From IMG/VR virus record IMGVR_UViG_3300050821_000482, positions 1-41,676 of that record: DNA of 41,676 nt. One strand, given 5' to 3'. The translations under genes were made by a program, and so were the position numbers. The stretch comes from a virus. Below the pieces are notes generated by a model. It did no database searches. It was not told where the DNA came from and worked only from the letters and a program-made list of their open reading frames with translations. Shown one piece after another: positions 17,689 to 26,593 of this stretch (its first letter is position 1; every line of letters starts with the position of its first letter).

Positions 17689-18027
17689 CTAGCTAGTTGT
17701 GCTGCTAACCAACAAATAATGTCCACCAGTTGTAGCAAATCCAGCATCAGTCAATGGATTGAAAATAAACAAGTAAACACGGTTAGCTACTGTCGTTGTG
17801 GCTCCAACGATATTCCCACCAGTTGTAAAACCAGTAGTCGTAGTTGGAACAATAGCTAGCATATGCACTCCAGTTACAGGAGGAGTAATAGTTGATACAG
17901 CAGTATTACCAGTAATGTATGTTAGAAAGTTCTGCGGTGCAATAGTCGCAGCGGCTGTAACTGTGATAGGAGTAGGCTGTAATCCTGATTGAACAGTTGA
18001 AAGGTTCTGAAAGAGTTGGTCACTCAT
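17689..18027 (-). CDS. Small beta-rich capsid-associated protein
   Basis: 112 residues immediately downstream of the major capsid gene, Thr/Val/Ala-rich and beta-patterned, with almost no charged residues. The position and composition fit a head decoration or fibre protein. No specific family is recognised. Confidence 0.65.
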   Translation of the reverse strand: MSDQLFQNLSTVQSGLQPTPITVTAAATIAPQNFLTYITGNTAVSTITPPVTGVHMLAIVPTTTTGFTTGGNIVGATTTVANRVYLFIFNPLTDAGFATTGGHYLLVSSTTS

Positions 18028-18045
18028 TTTTTCTATTCTCCTTTA

Positions 18046-19299
18046 TCAGTATCCGCTTGGAATAGCCAAATTATCAATATACGCACATGCAGCGGGATTC
18101 AAAACAAAAGCCTGGAATCCAACAACCATGTAGAATATGTCTGCGGCAGCCACTCCACCAGAGCTTCCACGGAGTTCAAAGATTCTACGACCATCGGATG
18201 TATAAAATCCGATTGGAAGAATCTCAGCGCGGCCCCAAACAGAACTAACAATAAAATCAATACGTTTCTTAGACCAATTAAAATGCTGCCGGATTGGAGC
18301 ACCAGCAAGCTGCATATTATCACCAAAATAAAGATTCAAAGATTCATCTTTAGGTGCTTTATGGATAATCGAAATTAGCTGTCCAATCTCCTCATAAGCC
18401 TGAGCTTGACAAGGATGTGTCCAAGCCTGAGGATCAAAGTTATTATCAATACCTACCCTATTACCAATCTTATTGATTGCAAGCCTAGGCAACGGCAATG
18501 TTAGAGCTGAAGCATTTCCATTTACTCTATTTGCCCTTATCTCTGGCGTAGTTGCACGGTCATATCCTAGCCAAGTACCAGTTGAGGCATTACTATGATG
18601 ATATGGAACACCATACAATCCAGGGAGTGCAGTAGGATTAGTCAATCCATCTACTATTAGAACATCTGTATTTGTAGAGCCTGTAATTGCTGGAGTGACG
18701 TTAATAGTCTTTCCTTCAACGTCCCACAGCGTTACAACACCCTTTCCTCTAAATGTAGCTAGTGTAGTATCATAAACTTGCACTACCTGATCGTATCTAA
18801 CTAGTCTAGCCCCAAATTCGGCATCCATAACATATGTATCTACTCCACCAGATGTAGTCTGAGTAGTAATAGTTCCTACCTGTCCAGTTCCGGTACCTTG
18901 TAGTTGAGCATCTAGCTGTCTTTTAATTTCAACAGTTGCTCCGGCTGTTAGCCGTCGCACAGCGTTGATTACTGATTTACGTCTATCATCAGTAGACCAT
19001 TGAGTTAGCTTAGTGTATTCAATATTCTCAGATAGAAATACAGGACGCAGAACGGCTTTGTCCCAAGTAGGACCACCACCGCGGCCCATATCTCCACCAT
19101 CAGGATTAAAATATTGAAAACGACCACCAGGACGCAATTCCATTGGTGCTCGCATCTCTCTATAAGAAACTACCTCTACGTCTCTCTTCTTGATATTGCC
19201 AAAAAAAGTATCATCAGATTCGAATACTGTAGTTACCTTCGGCAACACTCTTTCCAGCTCAGTTCCCGCAACAACAGATTCTACTACTTGTCCAGGCAT
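18046..19299 (-). CDS. Major capsid protein
   Basis: 417 residues directly downstream of the acidic scaffold-like gene, with a strong GAGGAAA ribosome binding site. It has an N-terminal arm, a VEVVSYREMRAPMELRPGGRF segment, a long central helix region (STDDRRKSVINAVRRLTAGATVEIKRQL) and a beta-rich second half. The QAQAYEEIGQLISIIHKAPK helix and the FYTSDGRRIFELRG segment are of HK97-fold capsid style. Length and gene order (portal, scaffold, capsid) support the call more than any single motif. Confidence 0.85.
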   Translation of the reverse strand: MPGQVVESVVAGTELERVLPKVTTVFESDDTFFGNIKKRDVEVVSYREMRAPMELRPGGRFQYFNPDGGDMGRGGGPTWDKAVLRPVFLSENIEYTKLTQWSTDDRRKSVINAVRRLTAGATVEIKRQLDAQLQGTGTGQVGTITTQTTSGGVDTYVMDAEFGARLVRYDQVVQVYDTTLATFRGKGVVTLWDVEGKTINVTPAITGSTNTDVLIVDGLTNPTALPGLYGVPYHHSNASTGTWLGYDRATTPEIRANRVNGNASALTLPLPRLAINKIGNRVGIDNNFDPQAWTHPCQAQAYEEIGQLISIIHKAPKDESLNLYFGDNMQLAGAPIRQHFNWSKKRIDFIVSSVWGRAEILPIGFYTSDGRRIFELRGSSGGVAAADIFYMVVGFQAFVLNPAACAYIDNLAIPSGY

Positions 19300-19310
19300 A
19301 GTTTATTTCC

Positions 19311-20561
19311 TCAATCTCGCATAAAGAAATCGGTTACACTCTCCCCCTTATTAGGACCTTTAGATTTACCTGATTGTTGGCTAGGTCTGCCAGTTGCCGG
19401 TTGTCTCCTAATAGTTCTAGGAGTTTCTTCCTCTGTATCATCAGTCTCTTTTGCAACTCTTGGTTGCAGATCTTTTAGTGCCTCAGCACGTGCTTTCAAG
19501 ATAGCGTTTTTAAGGTTTCCCTTAGCCTTAGAAAGATAGAATGACTGAATTTTGCTAAGGGAGTCTTTAGAGAATTTAGTATTGAATGCTGTTCTCCACA
19601 ACGTATCGAGATTTTTAACAACGCTAGAGTCCGACGCAATAGAATTAGATAGAATCCGCATAGCGTCAGCAACAGCATTCTTTTTAACATAGGCTGTCAT
19701 GACGCCTTTAGGATCAATATAATCTGATATAGTCGCCCGAAGAGTGTTATCAACTTTTGTTTGAAGGTCATCACGGGCCGTTTCGAACCGTTCTTTAACA
19801 AAATTCAATCTTTCCTGCTCAACTTCGTCTTTAGCTTCGTCAGTCTTCTTCTCAACTCTAGCCGTCGGAGCAGTAAACTTTGACGTGCCGAATACAAACT
19901 GGTTGACGAGCAGAGCGGCCTGCTTTAGGTCATCATTATTCGTGTCATTAGCTTCTTGTACCATTTCCATAATCAATCTTCGATTCAAATTCCCGACAAC
20001 ATGAAAATAGGCTTCTTTATCTACTTTTGCTAGAGTTGGAAGATAATCATCAACTATCGTATCAAACGCTTTTTTATCCATATCCTTCACTTCGCTCAGG
20101 ATACGCTCAGTCTTGCCGGATAAAAGATCAGACTCAAAGGAGCTAAAAATCTCTGATCTTTCTGCAATTTCTTTTGCATCATCAAAGCTGCCGAAAAGCT
20201 CATTATATTGTCTATCACGATACATCATCTTTTCTAGAAATGGAAACTTCTTAAATATCTCAGGAAACTCTTTTAGAATCTCTTTTTTTCTAGGGGGAGC
20301 TTGAATGTCAACGTCTTCACTGAGATCTAATTTTTCAGTTTCATCTTCATCTGACTCAGATAGTTCTAACTCTTCTTCGTCTTTTTCAGGAAGCTCTTTA
20401 GTTTCTTCATCTCCTTCTTTAGCTCTTTTAGTTTCATCTTTCTTTTCAGTTTTAGAACTAGAGTCTTCATTGTCTATCTCCTTGAAGAGATCATTAATAT
20501 CATCAGCCGTTTTCGGTGATGGAATTTTATTAGAATCAGGAGATAGGACTTCTGTCGGCAC
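19311..20561 (-). CDS. Probable scaffolding protein
   Basis: 416 residues. The first 90 are extremely acidic (many Glu, Asp, Ser, Lys), followed by long helices with predicted coiled coil and a basic Arg/Pro-rich tail ending in a VTDFFMRD peptide. Placement between portal and capsid genes, high charge and helical content are the marks of phage scaffolding proteins, which guide capsid assembly and then leave or are degraded. The start overlaps the end of the portal gene by 26 bases. Confidence 0.78.
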   Translation of the reverse strand: MPTEVLSPDSNKIPSPKTADDINDLFKEIDNEDSSSKTEKKDETKRAKEGDEETKELPEKDEEELELSESDEDETEKLDLSEDVDIQAPPRKKEILKEFPEIFKKFPFLEKMMYRDRQYNELFGSFDDAKEIAERSEIFSSFESDLLSGKTERILSEVKDMDKKAFDTIVDDYLPTLAKVDKEAYFHVVGNLNRRLIMEMVQEANDTNNDDLKQAALLVNQFVFGTSKFTAPTARVEKKTDEAKDEVEQERLNFVKERFETARDDLQTKVDNTLRATISDYIDPKGVMTAYVKKNAVADAMRILSNSIASDSSVVKNLDTLWRTAFNTKFSKDSLSKIQSFYLSKAKGNLKNAILKARAEALKDLQPRVAKETDDTEEETPRTIRRQPATGRPSQQSGKSKGPNKGESVTDFFMRD

Positions 20562-22938
20562 CTTGTGCTCCAGTCTTTATTTTTTCAGGATGCTGTTTAG
20601 GCTTTGCAGACTGAACCTCACCTGAAGGTTGTTTAATCTTTGTTTCGGCTCCAGTAGCTAATTGCATCTGATCTTGATGTAATTGCTGAGCTTGCATCTG
20701 CTGTTGAACAACTTGTAGATGAGCTTTCATGTGTAGCAATACATTTTTATAGCCATTAGGATTCTCTCTTTTAGCTAGTCTTCCAGCTGTAGAAATTAAC
20801 CAAGTCTTACAAATAGCCGCCTCAATCTGATGATTATCTACATCAGGATCTATTTGAACTGAAGGCTGTTCTTGTGGAGGTTGTCCTTGTGGCTGCTGAC
20901 CCTGTTGTGCAGCCATTTGTGCTTGTTGCTGAAACTGTTGAACAGCTTGTGGGTCAGGAGGAATAGGAGTAGCATTTATCAGCTCGTTTATTTCTTCAAA
21001 CTGCTTCTCTCTATCATCCTCACCAGGAATGTGAAACTCTGGAATTTTAACAACTTTAGCAATATAAGGAAGATTCTCAGGATCTAGCATAGCTGCTGTA
21101 AGTTCTTGGTTATTTACTTGAAATAACTGCATAATTATATCAGCCTGCTGTTCATCTGAAATCGGGAGCTTTTCATCTGGTTCGAGTTCGATACTCCCGA
21201 TGCGGCCATCCAACTCTGCTTTTCTAATAAATACATTGATGAAGTTACCCTGTTCGTCTTTTTCTACAACTCTTTCATCTTCGTGTAGATTCTTAATATA
21301 CATTGGTATTACTTTACCAAATATCTTCTTCCACCAGATAGTGACCATTCGCCAGGGAGTCTGTAATCTTTGCAATGCCATTCCTTTAGACATTGCATAC
21401 TCTGATGCCGTTCTAGAACTCCCAGCGGCTTGATTTCCTCCAAATATTGATGGAAGTGCTCCGGAAACGAATTGACCCATCTCTTGAATGATTTTATAGA
21501 ATGCGAAGACTTCCGGTGCTAATGAAGACGCTTTAGTTGAATAGAATGCTTCTCCTACACTTTTTGATGCTGATAGCGGCTTTGTAGGAGTGATAGTACC
21601 TGGCATTGCTTCTATTTGCCGTTGTGCTGCGAAATTAACAACGGCCGGATCGGCCCAAGTTTGACTAATGCCGTGCTCAATAGTTTGCAGTGTCAAGCTA
21701 ATCAAGTCATTAACAATGTCTTGAATGTTCGTCAATAACTCTCCGAGAGGATCATGATTCAGGAAATCACTCATTGGATTCTCTGTTAGGGTCCAATGAT
21801 CATCAAGACTCTCATTCTCATACTCTGCTGGAATATCATTAACCATTACAAAACGGCATCCATCCGGAAATTTCTTCTTTAACTTCTTGTAATCATCTTC
21901 AGGTAAAACGTTAAAAGAAGAAGGACGAAGCCAACAATTTTTAACTGTAACATTCTCTTCGGGGAATTCACCACGAAACTGAGTATTAAGACGACCATAC
22001 TGCTCGTAAGGATCATTAACTCCAATGTTACTCCAACCTCCGTGCGGCATCTTTTCACGCAAATCAGGATAACATTCTAGTGCATTAGAATAATGAGTTT
22101 CATAACTATAAATCAAATAAGGAGTGTCTTCCTGGCATTTAGCCGTATTGCTCACCTTTACGTATAATCCTCCATATACTTCTAAACAAATTCTACTCTT
22201 CGGCTCAGCAGTAACACCAACAAGACGAGGAACAATTAATTTAGTCTTCTGTAAGTCTTTGTCAAGCTGTGCTCCGCATTCAGCACAAATCGGCCCTTCT
22301 TCGAGTGCATTCTTAATGTCTACATCGTCATCATCTGGTTCAAATTCGTTTAACTCTTCTTCGCTGAAAGCTTCATCTGGTTGTCTTGAGCCACATTGCG
22401 GACAGACTCTAGCTTCTATCTCTTCATCTTTATATTTAGGCTTGTCGTATGTTCCAAACTCTTTTTTAGCCTTTGGATATGAATAACAACAGATCATGCC
22501 CTCAGTACAGTAAATGTAAAGTGCGTGTAACCACAAAAACATTACGTCATTATGCTTATAAATTAGCTTAGAAATTTCATCTCCTGCCTTCGCAGTCTGT
22601 AAATCTAATGGGTTATCGGCATCATCCGGAACACAGTTTATAGCAGGGATTTGAATTGAAAGTGCCGCAATAATGGTTTCGAGAAAAGCTTTAAAAATAT
22701 TAACTGGTTTATCGTAATAATCTTGGTCGGTGTCTGTGGCATTAACATCTCTGTTGTATATTCTGTAGTCGTGAGCGACTTCGCTCCAATAAATCTGGCT
22801 GAAGTTGGCCCAATAAAGTTTGAGCCGTCTCCAGTGTCTAATCTGTCTTTCACGAGTCATCCTATCTTCTGCAATGAAGTGATCTGAAACAGTCTTCAGC
22901 AACGAAGAAATTTCATCAAAGTCTCTATCTTTACTCAT
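20536..22938 (-). CDS. Portal protein
   Basis: About 800 residues (ATG at 22938; an in-frame GTG lies two codons upstream). The length and the Gln-rich C-terminus (QQAQMAAQQGQQPQGQPPQEQP) fit the large portal proteins of podoviruses. The helical core includes NDLISLTLQTIEHGISQTWADP and the FYKIIQEMGQFVSGALPSIFGG segment found in portal stems. Uncommon is an inserted zinc-ribbon pair, CPQC and CAEC about 35 residues apart, near residues 180-225, separated by an acidic linker. It overlaps the DUF6527-like gene start-to-stop by eight bases. Confidence 0.88.
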   Translation of the reverse strand: MSKDRDFDEISSLLKTVSDHFIAEDRMTRERQIRHWRRLKLYWANFSQIYWSEVAHDYRIYNRDVNATDTDQDYYDKPVNIFKAFLETIIAALSIQIPAINCVPDDADNPLDLQTAKAGDEISKLIYKHNDVMFLWLHALYIYCTEGMICCYSYPKAKKEFGTYDKPKYKDEEIEARVCPQCGSRQPDEAFSEEELNEFEPDDDDVDIKNALEEGPICAECGAQLDKDLQKTKLIVPRLVGVTAEPKSRICLEVYGGLYVKVSNTAKCQEDTPYLIYSYETHYSNALECYPDLREKMPHGGWSNIGVNDPYEQYGRLNTQFRGEFPEENVTVKNCWLRPSSFNVLPEDDYKKLKKKFPDGCRFVMVNDIPAEYENESLDDHWTLTENPMSDFLNHDPLGELLTNIQDIVNDLISLTLQTIEHGISQTWADPAVVNFAAQRQIEAMPGTITPTKPLSASKSVGEAFYSTKASSLAPEVFAFYKIIQEMGQFVSGALPSIFGGNQAAGSSRTASEYAMSKGMALQRLQTPWRMVTIWWKKIFGKVIPMYIKNLHEDERVVEKDEQGNFINVFIRKAELDGRIGSIELEPDEKLPISDEQQADIIMQLFQVNNQELTAAMLDPENLPYIAKVVKIPEFHIPGEDDREKQFEEINELINATPIPPDPQAVQQFQQQAQMAAQQGQQPQGQPPQEQPSVQIDPDVDNHQIEAAICKTWLISTAGRLAKRENPNGYKNVLLHMKAHLQVVQQQMQAQQLHQDQMQLATGAETKIKQPSGEVQSAKPKQHPEKIKTGAQGADRSPIS

Positions 22939-23230
22939 TGCCACCAGTCCACACGCCGTCAGTTAAGAAGCCATGAAATTTACAGCCATCCATTCTACGA
23001 ATGCTTGGTGTTAGTGTTGGTTTATCTTTATTTTGATTCCAACCCCAACCTCTCTGTCCTGATACATGAACGGCAACAACAGGAAGAGACATTAACTGTT
23101 CACATCCACACGGACAGATATAAATAATATTATTATCATCTTCGAACTTATAAGCTCCGGCTATCTTAGAATCAAAAATATCTTCTACGTAGGTTGCCAT
23201 TACATTTATCATATTTTTAGTTAACTCCAT
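22931..23230 (-). CDS. DUF6527-like zinc-binding protein
   Basis: 99 residues with a YICPCGCEQLMSLPV knuckle, a central W, TLTPSIRR, then GCKFHGFLTDGVW at the C-terminus. This order (CPCGC, TLxPSI, GCxxHGFLxxG) is what I know of the small DUF6527 family, often found beside phage or toxin-like genes. Cys and His residues probably bind zinc. It is overlapped by the portal start. Function of the family is unknown. Confidence 0.75.
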   Translation of the reverse strand: MELTKNMINVMATYVEDIFDSKIAGAYKFEDDNNIIYICPCGCEQLMSLPVVAVHVSGQRGWGWNQNKDKPTLTPSIRRMDGCKFHGFLTDGVWTGGNE

Positions 23231-23232
23231 TT

Positions 23233-23592
23233 CTATCCAAATTGCTTGCGGCTGAACATCTTCTTTCCACTAAATCCAGTAGAGTTCTTCCCGGCAACCT
23301 TTCCCATCATCTTGTCAAACTCTTCGATGCTTGGACTAATTCCTCCACCTTTAGGTGAGACTGAACGTGCAGTATTTCCAATATTCTTAATAACTCCCTT
23401 TCCTTGTTTCTTGAATCGTTTTCCAATCTTTAATGGATTAGCTTGTGTATGTCCTCTCTTAGCTCCAAACATCTTATGTTCGACTAAATGTTGCTTACTT
23501 ATCCTCTCCGTTAAATTTTTCATTAAACCGCCACTATGCCTCATACTATTATGATCAGAGAATGCTAATGATGAGCTATTCCAGGCAGCCAT
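23233..23592 (-). CDS. Basic small protein, unknown
   Basis: 119 residues, very basic (Lys/Arg/His-rich) with a Gly/Ser-rich middle (SPKGGGISPSIEEFD) and FSGKKMFSRKQF at the end. There is no Cys. It could bind DNA or fill a head-interior role given its place between terminase and portal genes. Nothing in the sequence gives a family. Confidence 0.6.
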   Translation of the reverse strand: MAAWNSSSLAFSDHNSMRHSGGLMKNLTERISKQHLVEHKMFGAKRGHTQANPLKIGKRFKKQGKGVIKNIGNTARSVSPKGGGISPSIEEFDKMMGKVAGKNSTGFSGKKMFSRKQFG

Positions 23593-23602
23593 TATTTAAT
23601 CC

Positions 23603-23839
23603 TTACGACATCACAATAGAAACTGGACTGAAATCACCTGCACTAACAGTATACGTCACAGTCCCTAAATCTCCAGCAGAGAAATAGAAACTTCCAGTCT
23701 GATCTACGATATTCACTTGTCCTTTATTAAAATCAAAGGTTACAGAACCAACTGCGTTGAATTGTTTAGCTACGTTATTCCCATTTACGTCGTCCGCAGT
23801 GATTTTCACGTTTGCCAAAATTGCAGGCTGATTAGCCAC
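23603..23839 (-). CDS. Small beta-barrel-like protein, paralogue A
   Basis: 78 residues. It aligns over its second half with the 76-residue protein at 24363-24593: both have F-x-x-V-x-S-(V/I)-x-x-DF, a Ser/Gly turn, then (T/W)(Y/W)TVSAG near the end. Together they look like a tandem duplication now split by a LAGLIDADG-like gene. A small beta-sandwich decoration role is possible. Function unknown. Confidence 0.6.
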   Translation of the reverse strand: MANQPAILANVKITADDVNGNNVAKQFNAVGSVTFDFNKGQVNIVDQTGSFYFSAGDLGTVTYTVSAGDFSPVSIVMS

Positions 23840-23841
23840 TA

Positions 23842-24357
23842 TTAAACCGCTTCCTTTCGCTCGAATGGATTTACGGCTTTGATGCCAGTCTTTACTATAG
23901 GAGGTCGAATCTTTTGACCATTACACCTTCTGCATTGTTTATTTCCAGTAGTATTAATAGAATACTCCCAATGATATTTAATACTATGACCCTTCATAGC
24001 ACAGAAATCTGGACCGAGTTCAAAAAACGGTCTTCGTTCTAGGACTACACTTATAATTTCATCAATTTTATTTTTTCTCCTCTCACACATATATGGATAT
24101 ACTAATCTCATCAACTTTAGAGCATCCCTTCCACCAACGCTAATATAATGATATATTTTCTTACTCGGTAGAACTCTAGACCCAATCCTCAATAAGTTAT
24201 GTCCTATAATATTACATGTTCTCACAACTATATCTAGATCAGTTGATCCAAGTCTAATTTCTGGTGAAGATCCCTTAATTAATTGAAAACAACCTTCACC
24301 ATCTAATATAGCTACCATGAAACCAGTATTAAAGCCAAGCTCAAAATCAGTAGTCAT
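23842..24357 (-). CDS. LAGLIDADG-like homing endonuclease
   Basis: 171 residues. Residues 8-25 (GFNTGFMVAILDGEGCFQL) form the LAGLIDADG helix with the acidic residue in DGEG that binds metal. The following strands (EIRLGSTDLDIVVRTCNIIG) fit the single-motif form of the family, which works as a dimer. The C-terminus carries a CxxC pair (QCRRCNG), perhaps an extra zinc knuckle. It lies between two paralogous small genes with a two-base gap on one side, which points to a mobile insertion. Confidence 0.78.
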   Translation of the reverse strand: MTTDFELGFNTGFMVAILDGEGCFQLIKGSSPEIRLGSTDLDIVVRTCNIIGHNLLRIGSRVLPSKKIYHYISVGGRDALKLMRLVYPYMCERRKNKIDEIISVVLERRPFFELGPDFCAMKGHSIKYHWEYSINTTGNKQCRRCNGQKIRPPIVKTGIKAVNPFERKEAV

Positions 24358-24362
24358 TTATT

Positions 24363-24593
24363 TTAACTAAATGCCAGAGTTGATACTCCAGCAGAGACGG
24401 TCCAGGTGATTGTGGCCGCAGCGTCATACGCGCACACCAATGTAGAGCCAGATCCAGAACGAGTAATCTTCAATAGATTTCTAAGAAAATCAACTTCGAT
24501 AGAATTAACATCTGTAAATTTAACTGAACTCAATGCCTGTCCTGGTCCAGTTGCCAATGATGTCGTCACAGTAGCCGGTGCTGCGTTTGCCAT
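24363..24593 (-). CDS. Small beta-barrel-like protein, paralogue B
   Basis: 76 residues, paralogous to 23603-23839 on the other side of the LAGLIDADG-like gene (shared VDF turn and ITWTVSAG end). Thr/Ala/Ser-rich N-terminus and beta-patterned remainder. It follows the 115-residue coiled-coil gene and precedes the mobile gene in transcription order. Probably a small structural protein. Confidence 0.6.
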   Translation of the reverse strand: MANAAPATVTTSLATGPGQALSSVKFTDVNSIEVDFLRNLLKITRSGSGSTLVCAYDAAATITWTVSAGVSTLAFS

Positions 24594-24941
24594 CTAAGCT
24601 CCCTCTCCTTCTATTCCGAGTTCATGTTCGAGTTTAGTAATATCTTTCAACGAATCATCTGGTTTACCAAGATTAGTTGAGTTCTTTAATATCCTAGCTT
24701 CTTCTCTATCCTTTGCTTCCAAAGCGGCGCGCCTTCTCGAAAATAATGCTGAGCTTGCGGCTATTTGGTTTATTTCCACAGCAGGCTGCTCAACAACTTT
24801 AGGAGATACAATACGAACAAGAGTGTCAGTAAGTCTAAAATTATTCTCTCTTTCATATCTGAGTTGTTCTTTTAGATTCTCACAGCTAGAACAAGGTTCA
24901 AAATCTCTGATTCCAAATAGTCGGAGAATGAATCTAATCAA
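24594..24941 (-). CDS. Coiled-coil protein with CxxC, unknown
   Basis: 115 residues starting with a short hydrophobic helix (MIRFILRLFGI), then CSSC, and a coiled-coil stretch (ENLKEQLRYERENNFRLTDTLVRIV). The acidic C-terminus ends in ELGIEGEG. ATGA overlap with the terminase gene upstream. It could be a small packaging accessory, but no family is recognised. Confidence 0.6.
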   Translation of the reverse strand: MIRFILRLFGIRDFEPCSSCENLKEQLRYERENNFRLTDTLVRIVSPKVVEQPAVEINQIAASSALFSRRRAALEAKDREEARILKNSTNLGKPDDSLKDITKLEHELGIEGEGA

Positions 24942-26593
24942 TGTGTCCTCATTCTAGCAAACCTCGAACGGCGACTAATAGGAATACAATCATTCAACGT
25001 ATGTTGGTCGTGCATTTCTATTGCCTCTAAGCGACGATACATCCTAGTTGTATCATTATCTATTTCATAATCAGATAGGACTTCTTGCTTTTTCTCTACA
25101 AGACTTAGATTACCAATCTCACCAGTTAGAAATCTCTTAGCCGTTTTGCACGCATAACGTAAACAGTCTAATGGGTCATCCCCTTCAAATTCTGCGATGT
25201 CTTCCACCTTCTTCTCGTCGTAAATAGCTAATGGAATAGTGTTTATCAACACTTTACAACTTTCAAAAATTTGCAGTACTGGCAGATTCTCTTCCTCTGG
25301 TTCATCATAAAACTGTTTTTTGTAACCTTCCAGAGCTTTAGGTCCGTAATTACGATAGATCTCTTGAGCATGTTTAAGATCATAATATTCACCTTTAGAT
25401 AGTAAGGGTCTAATCTTTTCCCATCTGAGAAAGTCGTGTATCAACTGTAATCCAGCTATTCTGCTGCCAGCCGTATTCTCTGATGAACTTGGAACTAGAT
25501 TAGAATACCTTTGGAACTCATCTGCAATCAATTCCCCACCACGATTCTGCCATGCTGAGCCGCAAAGCGTTGTTTGCACGAATGACTCATCATTATCATC
25601 ATTAATCAATTTAATTTCATTTGCCCAAAATGATATATCTCTGTTGTACCATGATCGTTCTCGATAAATGTACACTCTTCTGTTAGGTGAAATAGCGAGC
25701 CAGCAGCAATAGCACATAGCTCTACGGCCCCAATCGATACTAATGATTCGCGGCCACCATTGAGGTATGGAGAAACTTGGTATAACATGGAGTGCATTTG
25801 CTGGCTCTCCTGGGAATCGCATTGGTCTGAAAGTCTGGAACACACTTCCTTTGAATGCGTGCCAGTCACCCCAGCGTTTAGCCTTGTACTCACTCTCTGG
25901 GAGAAGTTTAAGTTTTTCTGCATATTGGGGATCATATTCTTGTCCATAGGGGTTGTCTTCAATAAATGCAGGTATAAAAGTTCGCAATAATCCAGTGTTT
26001 GTATCTTTAAGAATTTTATAGCCTTCTTCACAAGGCCGCACGAAACGATCATAAACCCAAGTCTGACCAATACCACCAGGATTACTACCACTTCTAACAA
26101 GTGCGACATTGAAAGATGATGATGGCCTAACACGACTTCCTACAAGATAAAAATAAGAGTGTGCTCCAAAGTGTGTAAGTTCGTCATAAAAAACATAATT
26201 GTATTGGCTACTATCGTATTGACTAACATCTGAATCATGTTGAATATGTCCAAAGTCCATGTATGAATTGTATTCTCTCCATAACCAACTATGTTTCATT
26301 TCATTATATGTTGCCCCTGTGGCTGGATAATAATCCTTACTTAATCTTATATTCTCGCGCTCAAGATCTGGAAATTTTCTTCTTAATATTAATCCCTTGA
26401 AGCCGCTAAACTTATACCATCCTCTAATTATTGGTAATAGTGTTAGAATGAAGGATTTTCCTCCATAAGCCGCTCCGCCAAAAAGAACCTCAAAAATTTC
26501 ATCAGGCAAGGCTAATAGATCTTCCTGCTTTTTGGTAGGACGTATTTCTCGAATGAAATCGTTTCCAGGATCACTAAGCTGTACTTGCGTCAT
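24938..26593 (-). CDS. terL: Terminase large subunit
   Basis: 551 residues from the ATG at 26593; a longer frame runs back into the LAGLIDADG-like gene but that extension looks like nonsense sequence. ATPase motifs: Walker A GGAAYGGKS (39-47) and Walker B YVFYDE (133-138). The RNase H-like nuclease begins with IISIDWGRR (Asp287), followed by an ADEF segment and DDPLDCLRYA near the C-terminus for the other acidic residues. It cuts and pumps phage DNA into the head at the portal. The start overlaps the homing-type gene by about 20 bases, so the mobile gene has kept the terminase start intact. Confidence 0.95.
   Translation of the reverse strand: MTQVQLSDPGNDFIREIRPTKKQEDLLALPDEIFEVLFGGAAYGGKSFILTLLPIIRGWYKFSGFKGLILRRKFPDLERENIRLSKDYYPATGATYNEMKHSWLWREYNSYMDFGHIQHDSDVSQYDSSQYNYVFYDELTHFGAHSYFYLVGSRVRPSSSFNVALVRSGSNPGGIGQTWVYDRFVRPCEEGYKILKDTNTGLLRTFIPAFIEDNPYGQEYDPQYAEKLKLLPESEYKAKRWGDWHAFKGSVFQTFRPMRFPGEPANALHVIPSFSIPQWWPRIISIDWGRRAMCYCCWLAISPNRRVYIYRERSWYNRDISFWANEIKLINDDNDESFVQTTLCGSAWQNRGGELIADEFQRYSNLVPSSSENTAGSRIAGLQLIHDFLRWEKIRPLLSKGEYYDLKHAQEIYRNYGPKALEGYKKQFYDEPEEENLPVLQIFESCKVLINTIPLAIYDEKKVEDIAEFEGDDPLDCLRYACKTAKRFLTGEIGNLSLVEKKQEVLSDYEIDNDTTRMYRRLEAIEMHDQHTLNDCIPISRRSRFARMRTH

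Noticed and set aside
20305-20625. Ser-rich plus-strand frame opposite the scaffold gene
   Set aside because: The Ser runs are the mirror of acidic Glu/Asp codons in the scaffold-like gene.
24938-26593. Intein or intron in the terminase gene, suggested by the nearby LAGLIDADG gene
   Set aside because: The terminase frame is continuous with motifs in normal spacing; the nuclease is free-standing upstream.
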